DNA from: Oscillospiraceae bacterium | GTDB lineage: Bacteria; Bacillota; Clostridia; Oscillospirales; CAG-272 | Direction of reading: 5' to 3' | DNA: 64,000 nucleotides | Assembly: GCA_015064735.1 (NCBI GenBank) | Contig: SVRP01000002.1 | Coordinates: forward strand, 18,591-82,590 | In this document: piece after piece, positions 27,106 through 36,404 of the stretch | Position numbering within the stretch: position 1 is the stretch's first letter | Layout of the letters: each line of letters begins with the position of its first letter | Program-made: the position numbers and the translations under genes | Notes under the pieces: model-generated | Database searches by the model: none | The model's input: the letters and a program-made list of their open reading frames with translations, nothing else | Told to the model about the DNA's origin: nothing

Positions 27106-27930
27106 TTACTTAGATGTTTGTCCAAGTTCATCGGCTCTTTTTGTACATGCACGCATCGCGTTTTCGATTATCATGTCAAAATTACAGCCATTAAGGGACT
27201 TTAATGCCTGCTCGGTAGTTCCGCCCTTGGATGCGACCTTGGAAATTAATATTTCGGGCGAATCCGAGGACTGCTTTAGCAAAAGTGCAGAGCCTATGAC
27301 CATATCGCAGATTGCATCAAGCAGACCGTTATCGGTAATACCTTGTGCAAGCGCTCCCTTGTATATTGCATTAATAAATTTAAAAACGTACGCGGGGGAT
27401 GACGACGTTACTCCGATTATTCTGTTCATTTCAGATTCGTCAATTATCAGAATACTACCTGCTGATTTAAATATATCGCACACAAAATTAAAGCTTTCAC
27501 GCGGTATATTGTTGTTTTCGCAAATTACGGACGTTCCTTTGCCAATAAGCATGGGAAGATTCGGAAGTACTCGCACGACCGCTGCATTTTTTAGAGCTGC
27601 AGATACACTGTTCGAAGTTATTCCGGCACCTATCGAAATGTAGTTCTTAGATTTACAGTCAGGAACATCAGAAATTTCACTCAAGACCTCAGGATAGTTC
27701 TGAGGCTTAACAGAAAGTAATACATAATTGGATGAGGAAACAGCTTCGGTGATGCTATTTGCCACTGTTATTTCAACGTTGTTGGAATTGAAATCAGCAT
27801 ATTGCTCAGTGTTTTTATCATAAAGAATAATTTGTGAAACAGAGACATCTGATGAAATAATTCCGGAAATAATAGATTTAGCCATATTTCCAACTCCAAT
27901 AATGGCTAAAACATTTTTGTTTTCAATCAT
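27106..27930 (-). CDS. proC: Pyrroline-5-carboxylate reductase
   Basis: IGVGNMAKSIISGI, LLSVKPQNYPEVL, AVVRVLPNLPMLIGKG, SSPAYVFKFINA. Confidence 0.92.
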   Translation of the reverse strand: MIENKNVLAIIGVGNMAKSIISGIISSDVSVSQIILYDKNTEQYADFNSNNVEITVANSITEAVSSSNYVLLSVKPQNYPEVLSEISDVPDCKSKNYISIGAGITSNSVSAALKNAAVVRVLPNLPMLIGKGTSVICENNNIPRESFNFVCDIFKSAGSILIIDESEMNRIIGVTSSSPAYVFKFINAIYKGALAQGITDNGLLDAICDMVIGSALLLKQSSDSPEILISKVASKGGTTEQALKSLNGCNFDMIIENAMRACTKRADELGQTSK

Positions 27931-27967
27931 ATTTTGTAGACTCCGAATTGTATGAAATGGTATTTTA

Positions 27968-28741
27968 TTATTTGTTATATCTTAATATTTCAAAGGCAAA
28001 AACTGCAGAAGCGGCAGCTGTGGAAAGTGATCCGCCAAACGTATTTCCGTAATCGATTCTAACTATCTTATCAGAGGCGTCAAGAACATTTCTTGAAATT
28101 CCTCTCTTTTCGCCCCCCAAAATAACAAGCAAAGGCTTAGAAAGGGAAGTGTCAAATAATGAAACAGAGTCCCTAATACCCGCACTTATTACAGTGTACC
28201 CTTTTGACTTAAAAATGGAAATTGCTTCCAGTGGGTCGGCGACAAACATATTCATCAGCTCCGATGTTCCTGCTGATGAACGCGCAACTATACCGGCAGC
28301 ACCCATCCAATTTCGTTCTCCAACTATAATTCCATCGACACCGGCGGCATAAAGAGAGCGAATTGAATATCCGAAATTATAAGGATCTTCGACACCTTCT
28401 AATATAAAATATACTCCATATTGGTTTACACATTCACTTGACAGTTTGTATAAACTACGGTTGCCGCACAATGCGATAATTCCGCCGTGCGTATTTCCAA
28501 CTGTAAGTTTATCAATATTTTCAGATTCAGTTATTTCGATTTCAAATCCAAGCTGATATGATTTAGCCTTAAGAAATGACAACTCTCGGGATTTTGCCTT
28601 GATTTTGGATTTGTCAAATAATATTTTTTGAATAGATCTATCGGTAATATTGTTTTCAAATCCTTTAATAACTGCCGATATTGAGGTCATACCTTCAAAT
28701 ACATTAGAATCCTCAAATTTCGAATTTTCTTTTTTTGTCAT
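27968..28741 (-). CDS. TrmH/SpoU-family RNA 2'-O-methyltransferase (RlmB-like)
   Basis: EGVEDPYNFGYSIRSLYAAGVDGIIV, VILGGEKRGISRNVLDASD, VRIDYGNTFGGSLSTAAA. Confidence 0.85.
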   Translation of the reverse strand: MTKKENSKFEDSNVFEGMTSISAVIKGFENNITDRSIQKILFDKSKIKAKSRELSFLKAKSYQLGFEIEITESENIDKLTVGNTHGGIIALCGNRSLYKLSSECVNQYGVYFILEGVEDPYNFGYSIRSLYAAGVDGIIVGERNWMGAAGIVARSSAGTSELMNMFVADPLEAISIFKSKGYTVISAGIRDSVSLFDTSLSKPLLVILGGEKRGISRNVLDASDKIVRIDYGNTFGGSLSTAAASAVFAFEILRYNK

Positions 28742-28815
28742 TGTTAATCCTTATTAATAATATTTGTCGGATAGACATATATTGTATTAAAAACAATTGT
28801 GAAAGCGAGTCTGTT

Positions 28816-29073
28816 ATGATATACACATCATCCGGCAAAGAAAGATGTATAATATTAGCTACGTATCTTGTTGAAAATAAAGCAACTGTAAGAAAGGTAG
28901 CAACGCATTTTGGGATAAGCAAGAGTACCGTACATAAAGACATAACGAATAATTTAAAAAGGATAAATACAGAGCTATATTTACAGGCAAAGGAAATACT
29001 TGAAATAAATAAGAAAGAACGTCATATACGTGGCGGTGAGGCTACAAGGCAAAAGTATCGCCAAAACAAGTAG
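28816..29073 (+). CDS. spoIIID: Sporulation transcriptional regulator SpoIIID
   Basis: RCIILATYLVENKATVRKVATHFGISKSTVHKDITNNLKRIN...RHIRGGEATRQKYRQNK. Start refined to the ATG at 28816. Confidence 0.92.
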   Translation: MIYTSSGKERCIILATYLVENKATVRKVATHFGISKSTVHKDITNNLKRINTELYLQAKEILEINKKERHIRGGEATRQKYRQNK

Positions 29074-29116
29074 TCGCAGGTATGTCCGTAAATAAATCCT
29101 AAAAAGCCATTCCCTA

Positions 29117-29146
29117 AATTATACAAAATTTGCATTTTGTATAATT
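29117..29146. repeat. 13-bp perfect inverted repeat downstream of spoIIID
   Basis: AATTATACAAAAT - TTGC - ATTTTGTATAATT. Confidence 0.75.
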
Positions 29147-29262
29147 ATGTTTGTGCCTTTATCTTATTTCGGTTAACATATATTTTACCATAATTTATAT
29201 CCAATGTCAAGTTGCTCTCCTCTACTTATTGCAATAAAATTTTTATAAATCACAAAAAGGTA

Positions 29263-29291
29263 TTGATTATTTACTGAATATTTGATATAAT
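29263..29291 (+). promoter_or_regulatory. Promoter of the 29332 gene
   Basis: TTGATT (29263-29268), 17-nt spacer, TATAAT (29286-29291); GGAGG before the ATG. Confidence 0.8.
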
Positions 29292-29331
29292 ACTGTTGTT
29301 ATAACAAAATATCATTTGGAGGAAAGAAAAA

Positions 29332-29766
29332 ATGGCATTAAAAATGAGATTTCTTTACTATTCCGGCAAGGCTAAAATCAAAAATATGGCTGAGCTTGTA
29401 AAGGTTGAATTTGACCTTGCGCAGAATCACAACGCTATCGACATTATCCCCCCTGCATATTCCTGTGAAAACGAAAGACTTGTTATTCTTGCAGTGTCCG
29501 GCAAGGGCGAGCCTGATGACGTGCTTCGCAGATTCTGTTCCGAGCTTAACAAGAAAAAGGCTCAGAACGTAGCTCTTCTCGTAGACGGCGATGAAAAAAT
29601 AGCAAACCGTCTTCTTGAAGTACTTAAGGAGACCGGTACAAACGTTTCTGATAACGTATTCTATGTTAACTCTTCCTTTAAGCTCTTTGGTGGCGGTAAG
29701 GTTACCGACGATGAAAAGAAGCAGCTTCTTGACTGGGTTCACGAGACTGTTAACAATCTTCAGTGA
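29332..29766 (+). CDS. Conserved hypothetical 144-aa protein, flavodoxin-like appearance
   Basis: Complete ORF with its own promoter, SD and terminator; alternating beta/alpha pattern. No family recognised with confidence. Confidence 0.6.
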   Translation: MALKMRFLYYSGKAKIKNMAELVKVEFDLAQNHNAIDIIPPAYSCENERLVILAVSGKGEPDDVLRRFCSELNKKKAQNVALLVDGDEKIANRLLEVLKETGTNVSDNVFYVNSSFKLFGGGKVTDDEKKQLLDWVHETVNNLQ

Positions 29767-29780
29767 CTAATATAATTAAA

Positions 29781-29815
29781 AGAATCGGGTGTTTGATCAC
29801 CCGATTCTTTTTTTG
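29781..29815 (+). terminator. Intrinsic terminator
   Basis: AGAATCGGGTG TTTGAT CACCCGATTCT TTTTTTT. Confidence 0.93.
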
Positions 29816-29891
29816 TTACAAGTTGTTTGATGTTTTGTATAATTATATGCTCATAATTTTTTAGTGATTTCAAAAAAAACATAAATATGTA

Positions 29892-29920
29892 TTGTATTAT
29901 TTGATAAAATGTGTTATAAT
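29892..29920 (+). promoter_or_regulatory. Promoter of the apgM-like gene
   Basis: TTGTAT (29892-29897), 17-nt spacer, TATAAT (29915-29920). Confidence 0.75.
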
Positions 29921-29954
29921 TATACGAATATATATTTACGGAGCGAGGTATATT

Positions 29955-31169
29955 ATGAAATACTTAGTTTTAATTCCCGACGGAATGGCTGATGAATCTA
30001 TAAATGCATTAGGTGATCTTACTCCTATGCAAAAAGCAAACAAACCTACAATGGACATGCTTGCTTCAAAATCAATTGTTGGAACCGTGTCTAATGTTCC
30101 TCAAGGAATGGTTCCCGAAAGCGATACTGCAAACATGGCAATTCTTTCTTTTGACCCTAAAATATATTCCAAGGGACGTTCACCTCTTGAGGCTGTAAGT
30201 ATGGGGATTGAAATGATGCCCGATGAAACAGCATACCGTTGCAACGTGGTAACCCTTACCGAAGAACAGGAAAATTACGAGGACAGAATTATACTCGACC
30301 ACAGCGCTGACGAGATAACAACCGCTGAGGCTGATAAGCTTATAAAGACACTTGAAGAAAAGCTTGGAAATGAATTACGTAAGTTCTATACCGGTGTTAG
30401 CTACAGACATTGTCTTATTTGGAAAAACGGTAATGATAAATACAATTTCATGCGTCCCCATGATATTCTCGGAAAAAGAATCGGAGACTATCTTCCCAAG
30501 GTTGAGGATGGCGGAGAAGAATTTCTCGAGCTTATGAAGAAGAGCTATGATATACTCAAGGATCACCCTGTGAATCTTGACCGTAAGGCTAGAGGCCTTA
30601 AGCCTGCAAACTCTGCATGGCTTTGGAGCCCCGGAAAGAAACCGCAACTTCCCTCTTTCAAGGCAAAATGGGGTCTTGATGCTGCTGTAATTTCCGCAGT
30701 TGACCTTATAAAGGGTATTGGACTTTGCGCTGAAATGAAATCTATTGATGTGGAAGGCGCAACCGGAAATGTACATACAAATTACGACGGCAAGGCTCAG
30801 GCGGCTATAGAAGCATTTAAGGAAGGCATCGAGCTTGTTTACGTTCACGTAGAGGGTCCCGATGAGTGCGGACACAGAGCAGAGATTGAAAATAAGGTTA
30901 GATCCATAGAGCTTATTGATCAGAAGATTCTCTTCCCTGTTTATGAATATTTAAAGAGTTGCGGAGAAGAATTCAAAATTATGATCCTCCCCGATCATCC
31001 CACGCCTATCCGTATCAGAACTCATTCTATTGATCCCGTTCCTTTTATGATATATTCTTCAAAGAAGGATATGAACGGTGTAACAACGTTTGATGAGTTC
31101 ACTGCACGAGCAACAAATTATTACATTCCTGACGGATATACACTTATGGGAGAGCTTGTAGAGAAATAA
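29955..31169 (+). CDS. ApgM-type cofactor-independent phosphoglycerate mutase family protein (possible alternative homoserine kinase)
   Basis: MKYLVLIPDGMADE, PESDTANMAILSFDP, YRCNVVTL, VEGPDECGHRAE, ILPDHPTPI. Start refined to the ATG at 29955. Confidence 0.85.
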   Translation: MKYLVLIPDGMADESINALGDLTPMQKANKPTMDMLASKSIVGTVSNVPQGMVPESDTANMAILSFDPKIYSKGRSPLEAVSMGIEMMPDETAYRCNVVTLTEEQENYEDRIILDHSADEITTAEADKLIKTLEEKLGNELRKFYTGVSYRHCLIWKNGNDKYNFMRPHDILGKRIGDYLPKVEDGGEEFLELMKKSYDILKDHPVNLDRKARGLKPANSAWLWSPGKKPQLPSFKAKWGLDAAVISAVDLIKGIGLCAEMKSIDVEGATGNVHTNYDGKAQAAIEAFKEGIELVYVHVEGPDECGHRAEIENKVRSIELIDQKILFPVYEYLKSCGEEFKIMILPDHPTPIRIRTHSIDPVPFMIYSSKKDMNGVTTFDEFTARATNYYIPDGYTLMGELVEK

Positions 31170-31203
31170 TTGAGATAATTTTCCTGTCTCGGAAAGGAGT
31201 ATC

Positions 31204-31851
31204 ATGTCAGACATGAACACAGATAAGGAATTTGATTCCGTGGAAAACGAAAAAGAAGAAAAAGAAGAATCGGCAGATTCCAAAGCACAACCCAATAAAA
31301 AAGGTGAAAAGAATTTTCTCAATGAATTTGTCGACTATGTTGAAATGTTTGCATTAGCCGTGTGTTTTGTTGTATTGACATTTACCTTCCTGTTCAGGGT
31401 ATGCACGGTAGACGGTGCATCTATGAACAATACCCTTTCTCACGGAGAAAGAATTATTATTTCTGATATGTTCTATACTCCTAAGAGAAACGATGTAGTT
31501 GTTTTTTACGAAAACGATACATTAAAGCGTCCCGTAGTCAAAAGAGTTATAGCCACCGAGGGAGAGTCGGTTGATATTGATTATTTCAGTGATACAATGC
31601 GTGTTACGGTAACGTCTGTTGACGGTAAAAAGACGGTTTTGGAAGAAGATTTTATTTTATACAATTATCAGAAATATTATGTAGATGAATCCTTTGTTGT
31701 TCCCGAAAACCATGTGTTTGTTATGGGTGATAACAGAAACGATTCAAGAGACAGCCGAGATCCTTCTATCGGATTTGTAGATGAGAGAACAATTCTCGGA
31801 AAGGTGATATTCAGAATAACTCCTATTTCAAATGCCGGAAGTATTAAGTAA
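31204..31851 (+). CDS. lepB: Signal peptidase I
   Basis: N-terminal TM segment, DGASMNNTL (catalytic Ser), RPVVKRVIATEGESV (catalytic Lys), VFVMGDNRNDSRDSR. Confidence 0.92.
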   Translation: MSDMNTDKEFDSVENEKEEKEESADSKAQPNKKGEKNFLNEFVDYVEMFALAVCFVVLTFTFLFRVCTVDGASMNNTLSHGERIIISDMFYTPKRNDVVVFYENDTLKRPVVKRVIATEGESVDIDYFSDTMRVTVTSVDGKKTVLEEDFILYNYQKYYVDESFVVPENHVFVMGDNRNDSRDSRDPSIGFVDERTILGKVIFRITPISNAGSIK

Positions 31852-31863
31852 AAGGAAAAAGAA

Positions 31864-32748
31864 ATGCCTTCACAAATGATACAGTGGTTTCCCGGACACA
31901 TGGCGAAAACAAGACGCCTTATTTCCGAGAATATTAAGAATGTTGATGCAGTAATTGAAATACTGGATGCAAGAATCCCGTATAGCTCAAGAAATCCGGA
32001 AATAGTTCGTCTTTGTAGTGATAAGCCGTCCATTATATTGCTTAATAAAGCATCGCTTGCAGATGACAGTGTTACAGATAGATGGGCAAGGTACTATACT
32101 AATGAGAACACGGTATGTATTAAAACCGATTGTATTACGGGAAAAGGATTGTCCCAGATTGCGCCCGAATTAAAAAAGCTATGCGAAAAGAAATTAGCAA
32201 AATATGAAGAAAAAGGAATGAACGGCAGAGCTATAAAGGCTATGGTTGTCGGAATTCCCAACGTGGGAAAATCCTCTCTTATCAACAAACTATCGGGAGA
32301 GAAAAAAACCAAGGTGGAAAACCGTCCCGGAGTTACTCTTGATAAGCAATGGGTAACTACTAATATCGGTATTCTTTTGCTCGATATGCCGGGAGTTCTT
32401 TGGCCAAAATTTGATGAAAGATCTGTTGGAGAGAATTTAGCAATAACGGGAGCAATAAAGGATGATATTCTTGATATAGAAGAAATTGCGATGGTTCTCT
32501 GCTCAAGATTGAGAACGCACTACCCCGCTCTGCTTTGCCAAAGATATAAATTAGATGCGGTTCCGTCCGCTTACGAAATGGATGATTATGACTTACTTGC
32601 ACTTATAGGAAAAAAGAGAGGCTTTCTTATTTCAGGCGGAGAGGTTAATATGGAAAGAACTGCTAATATGCTTATAGATGAGTATAGGGCAGCTAAAATT
32701 GGACAGATATCATTGGACATTATTAAGGACGTTGAAAGCAATGCTTGA
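31864..32748 (+). CDS. rbgA: Ribosome biogenesis GTPase YlqF/RbgA
   Basis: IQWFPGHMAKTRR, ILDARIPYSSRNPEI, VVGIPNVGKSSLINKL, circularly permuted GTPase motif order. Confidence 0.92.
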   Translation: MPSQMIQWFPGHMAKTRRLISENIKNVDAVIEILDARIPYSSRNPEIVRLCSDKPSIILLNKASLADDSVTDRWARYYTNENTVCIKTDCITGKGLSQIAPELKKLCEKKLAKYEEKGMNGRAIKAMVVGIPNVGKSSLINKLSGEKKTKVENRPGVTLDKQWVTTNIGILLLDMPGVLWPKFDERSVGENLAITGAIKDDILDIEEIAMVLCSRLRTHYPALLCQRYKLDAVPSAYEMDDYDLLALIGKKRGFLISGGEVNMERTANMLIDEYRAAKIGQISLDIIKDVESNA

Positions 32749-33340
32749 TTATAAAATTGAAAATGAGATGAGGGCTCTCGGATATGAGCATGTATGCGGA
32801 GTCGATGAGGCAGGCAGAGGACCTCTTTGCGGCCCCGTTGTTGCTGCAGCGGTTATTCTTCCGGATGGATTGTACATTGAAGGATTGAACGATTCCAAAA
32901 AGCTTACCGAAAAGAAAAGAGAAAAGCTATTTGACGAAATATGTAATTCAGCCATCGCCTATGCTATTGCGGAAGGCACGGTTGAGGAAATAAATAACAC
33001 CAACATTCTTGAAGCAACCCTGCTTGCAATGCGCAGAGCAATTTCTTCCCTTTCTGTAAAGGCTGATTTTGCTCTGATCGACGGAAATGTTTCAAGAGAT
33101 TTTCAACTCCCTGTAAAAGCCGTTATCCATGGTGATGCCATTTCCCCGTCTATTGCAGCAGCATCTATTCTTGCTAAGGTTACGCGAGACAGACTTTGTT
33201 ATGAGCTTGACCGTCAGTATCCCGAATACGGAATAGCGAAGCATAAAGGGTATGGAACTAAGGCTCATATGGATGCTTTGCGGAAGCATGGCACAGCGCC
33301 TATTTACAGAACGAAATTTATCAGATTTTTGCAGAATTAA
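32741..33340 (+). CDS. rnhB: Ribonuclease HII
   Basis: VCGVDEAGRGPLCGPVVAAAVIL, LNDSKKLTEKKRE, AAASILAKVTRDR, YGIAKHKGYGTKAH. The ATG at 32741 overlaps the rbgA stop. Confidence 0.95.
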   Translation: MLDYKIENEMRALGYEHVCGVDEAGRGPLCGPVVAAAVILPDGLYIEGLNDSKKLTEKKREKLFDEICNSAIAYAIAEGTVEEINNTNILEATLLAMRRAISSLSVKADFALIDGNVSRDFQLPVKAVIHGDAISPSIAAASILAKVTRDRLCYELDRQYPEYGIAKHKGYGTKAHMDALRKHGTAPIYRTKFIRFLQN

Positions 33341-33342
33341 CC

Positions 33343-33738
33343 ATGAAAACTACTGATATAGGCAGACTTGGAGAAAATCTTGCGGCAAAATATTTGCGAA
33401 AGAATAATTATAAAATCATTGAAGCTAATAAGCATCAGTCTCATAATGAAATTGATTTGATTGTTGCTGACAAGAACTATATTGTTTTTGTAGAAGTAAA
33501 AACTCGTTCAGTAAAAATATATGATGAGTATCTTCCCTACGGTACTCCCGCATCCGCCGTTACACAAGGAAAACGAAATCGAACTGTAACAGCTGCAAAA
33601 GAGTATTTGTCTGCAAACCGTTTTTCGAAACATGCAAAAAAGCAACCCAGAATAGATGTTGTAGAGATTTATCTTGAAAAAGATACGGCAAAGCTTCTCA
33701 AATTAAATCATATTGTAGATGCATTTGGAGCAAATTAG
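33343..33738 (+). CDS. yraN: YraN family (UPF0102) endonuclease-like protein
   Basis: GRLGENLAAKYLRKNNYKI, NEIDLIVADKNYIVFVEVKTRS. Confidence 0.88.
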   Translation: MKTTDIGRLGENLAAKYLRKNNYKIIEANKHQSHNEIDLIVADKNYIVFVEVKTRSVKIYDEYLPYGTPASAVTQGKRNRTVTAAKEYLSANRFSKHAKKQPRIDVVEIYLEKDTAKLLKLNHIVDAFGAN

Positions 33739-33774
33739 AATATTTAATATACATAAAAAGAAAGGCAAAGCAAA

Positions 33775-35253
33775 ATGAAATATTACAGTACAAGAGATGA
33801 AAATAAGATTGAATTTGACTCTGCACAGATAATTAAGCAGGGCTTGGCGGCTGACGGTGGACTTTTTGTTCCCGAGACTCTTCCTGCAATTACTGAAGAA
33901 GAAATAAACAGATTATGCGGAATGACATACCCTGAAAGAGCGGCATATGTGCTTTCGAAGTTTTTGACCGATTATACCTATGATGAGTTGGTTAATGATT
34001 GCAAGGAGGCATATAGCGAGACTTCTTTTGACGGAGGCGCGGCACCTCTCAAAAAGGTAACAGATAATATTTTTTCACTGGAGCTTTGGCACGGACCCAC
34101 AGCTGCGTTTAAGGATATGGCGCTTCAGATAATGCCCCGTTTGCTTTCAAGAGCGCTTGTTAAGACGGGCGAAATTAATACTGCGCTTATCCTTGTTGCA
34201 ACCTCCGGTGATACCGGTAAGGCAGCGCTTGAGGGATATAAGGATATCGACAGAATTAAGATAATCGTATTCTATCCCGTTGACGGTGTAAGTCAGGTAC
34301 AGAAGCTTCAGATGGCGACACAGACCGGAAATAACGTGAAGGTTTGTGCGATTAAGGGGAATTTTGACGATGCACAGACCGGCGTTAAGAAGATATTCTC
34401 AGATAATGATGCAAAAGCAAAGCTTCTTGAGAATAAATACGTTCTTTCCAGCGCTAACTCTATAAATTGGGGACGTCTTGCTCCTCAGATAGTATATTAC
34501 ATTTCTGCTTACTGTGATCTCATTAATCAAAAGGAAATCAAGTACGGCGAAACAGTAAATGTTTGTGTTCCTACCGGAAACTTTGGTAATATTTTTGCCG
34601 CATATATTGCGAAAAATATGGGACTTCCCCTTAATAAGCTTATATGCGCCTCTAATTCGAACAATGTTCTTACGGAGTTCCTTGAAACCGGAACCTATGA
34701 CCGTAACCGTAATTTCCACTTAACAATGTCTCCCTCAATGGACATCCTTATTTCAAGCAATCTTGAGCGCCTTATTTATTTTTCATCCGATGCAAAGACT
34801 ACGGCATCTTATATGGCTTCTCTTAATAAGGATGGTAAGTATACAGTTTCCAATGATATTAAGGACAAGATCAGCGAGACCTTTTCGGGTTATTACGCAA
34901 GTGAGGAAGAAACCGCAACCACTCTCAAAAAGTTCTATACCGATTATAACTATCTTGCTGATACCCATACTTCTGTAGCTCTTAATTGTGCTGAAAAGTA
35001 TATTGCAAAAAATAATGACGGTAAGAAGATGATAGTTGCTTCTACTGCAAGCCCCTATAAGTTTGCCGCTGATGTTTATAAGTCGATTACCGGATCGGTT
35101 GCTCCGGAAGGAACTAAGGCTCTGGATGCACTTTCCGAGCTTACGGGTACAGTAATAACAATTCCTTTGCGCGGTCTCTCCGAGAAGGAAGTTCGGTTTA
35201 CGGACATAATCGAAGCATCCGATATGCTTGAAGAGGTATATAAGTTTATGTAA
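33775..35253 (+). CDS. thrC: Threonine synthase
   Basis: MKYYSTRDENKIEFDSAQIIKQGLAADGGLFVPE, LELWHGPTAAFKDMALQIMP, LVATSGDTGKAALEGY, VPTGNFGNIFAAYIAKNMGLP. Confidence 0.95.
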   Translation: MKYYSTRDENKIEFDSAQIIKQGLAADGGLFVPETLPAITEEEINRLCGMTYPERAAYVLSKFLTDYTYDELVNDCKEAYSETSFDGGAAPLKKVTDNIFSLELWHGPTAAFKDMALQIMPRLLSRALVKTGEINTALILVATSGDTGKAALEGYKDIDRIKIIVFYPVDGVSQVQKLQMATQTGNNVKVCAIKGNFDDAQTGVKKIFSDNDAKAKLLENKYVLSSANSINWGRLAPQIVYYISAYCDLINQKEIKYGETVNVCVPTGNFGNIFAAYIAKNMGLPLNKLICASNSNNVLTEFLETGTYDRNRNFHLTMSPSMDILISSNLERLIYFSSDAKTTASYMASLNKDGKYTVSNDIKDKISETFSGYYASEEETATTLKKFYTDYNYLADTHTSVALNCAEKYIAKNNDGKKMIVASTASPYKFAADVYKSITGSVAPEGTKALDALSELTGTVITIPLRGLSEKEVRFTDIIEASDMLEEVYKFM

Positions 35254-35257
35254 CAAT

Positions 35258-35293
35258 TTTGGGTTGCCGTATATACTTTACGGCAACCCAATT
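35258..35293. terminator. Terminator between thrC and the DUF1540 gene
   Basis: TTGGGTTGCCGTA TATACTT TACGGCAACCCAA. Confidence 0.75.
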
Positions 35294-35304
35294 CAACTGT
35301 TAAA

Positions 35305-35490
35305 TTACTTTCTTTCCTTGAAAGTAGCGCATACAGTTTCAGTACTGCTCGTTGCATTGCAGGGACCGACAGAAATCTGTCCTGCCATACAGTAGGTCTC
35401 GCAATCGTGGTACATACAATTTTTTACATCACATTTTATTCCCTTAATGTGCTCCTTGCAACAACTGCGCTTGTCTTTTTCGTTATTCAT
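35305..35490 (-). CDS. DUF1540-like Cys-rich small protein
   Basis: IKGIKCDVKNCMYHDCETYCMAGQISVGPCNATSSTETVCATFK, with a typical Cys pattern. Confidence 0.8.
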   Translation of the reverse strand: MNNEKDKRSCCKEHIKGIKCDVKNCMYHDCETYCMAGQISVGPCNATSSTETVCATFKERK

Positions 35491-35592
35491 TTTATTATAT
35501 CCTCCTTCTTTGGGATACTTTTATTATTATCATAACCTGCTGTTTTATTCAAAACAGTAACTAATTATTATGTAATGAAAGGAGCTCTATGT

Positions 35593-36312
35593 ATGGCTCT
35601 GTTTGTCATGGCAGATCTTCATCTTGATGTCAAAAGCAACAAAAAATCAATGGAGATATTTGGAAACCGTTGGACTGACTATGTGCAAAAAATAAGAAAC
35701 AACTGGAAAAAGCTTGTAACAGAATTTGATACGGTTGTTATACCGGGAGATATTTCGTGGGCGCTTAACCTCGAAGAAGCAATATCTGATCTTAAGTGGA
35801 TAGATGAGCTTCCGGGTAGAAAGATTCTTTTAAAGGGAAATCATGACTTTTGGTGGGGTACTAATTTGAAGATGCAGAAATGCTTTTTTGACAATCAAAT
35901 AACAACTATTGATATTTTAAGCAATAATGCCATTGAATGTGAAAATTATATTATAAGTGGCTCACGAGGCTGGTTTACCGATAATTCTATGCAGACTGCC
36001 TACCAAAATGTTGATTACTCGAAAATAATAAACCGAGAAACAATACGGTTGCGAATGTCTCTTGAGTGCGCTAAAAAACTTCATGAAGAAACAGGTAAGG
36101 AAATTTTAACCTTTCTCCACTTCCCTCCTGTTTGGGGTGAGTTCAAATGTGAGGAGATAATATCGTTGCTAAACGAGTATAATATAAAACGGTGCTTTTT
36201 CGGACACATTCACAGCTGTTATACTGTTCCGTCAAGCTTTATAGACGGGAATATAAAATTCTCTATTATTTCTGCGGATTATCTTGATTTTATACCGCAA
36301 TTTATAGGATAA
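35593..36312 (+). CDS. Metallophosphoesterase
   Basis: MADLHLD, VIPGDISWA, LLKGNHDFWW, FFGHIHS. Confidence 0.88.
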   Translation: MALFVMADLHLDVKSNKKSMEIFGNRWTDYVQKIRNNWKKLVTEFDTVVIPGDISWALNLEEAISDLKWIDELPGRKILLKGNHDFWWGTNLKMQKCFFDNQITTIDILSNNAIECENYIISGSRGWFTDNSMQTAYQNVDYSKIINRETIRLRMSLECAKKLHEETGKEILTFLHFPPVWGEFKCEEIISLLNEYNIKRCFFGHIHSCYTVPSSFIDGNIKFSIISADYLDFIPQFIG

Positions 36313-36326
36313 TTTTGTAAAAGCTA

Positions 36327-36355
36327 TTGACAAAATGAGTGAAAAAAAGTAAAAT
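36327..36355 (+). promoter_or_regulatory. Promoter of tig
   Basis: TTGACA (36327-36332), 17-nt spacer, TAAAAT (36350-36355). Confidence 0.75.
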
Positions 36356-36404
36356 ATATACTGTATGTAAAAAATTATTTTTATCAAGCGGAGGTTTAAA
36401 CCAA

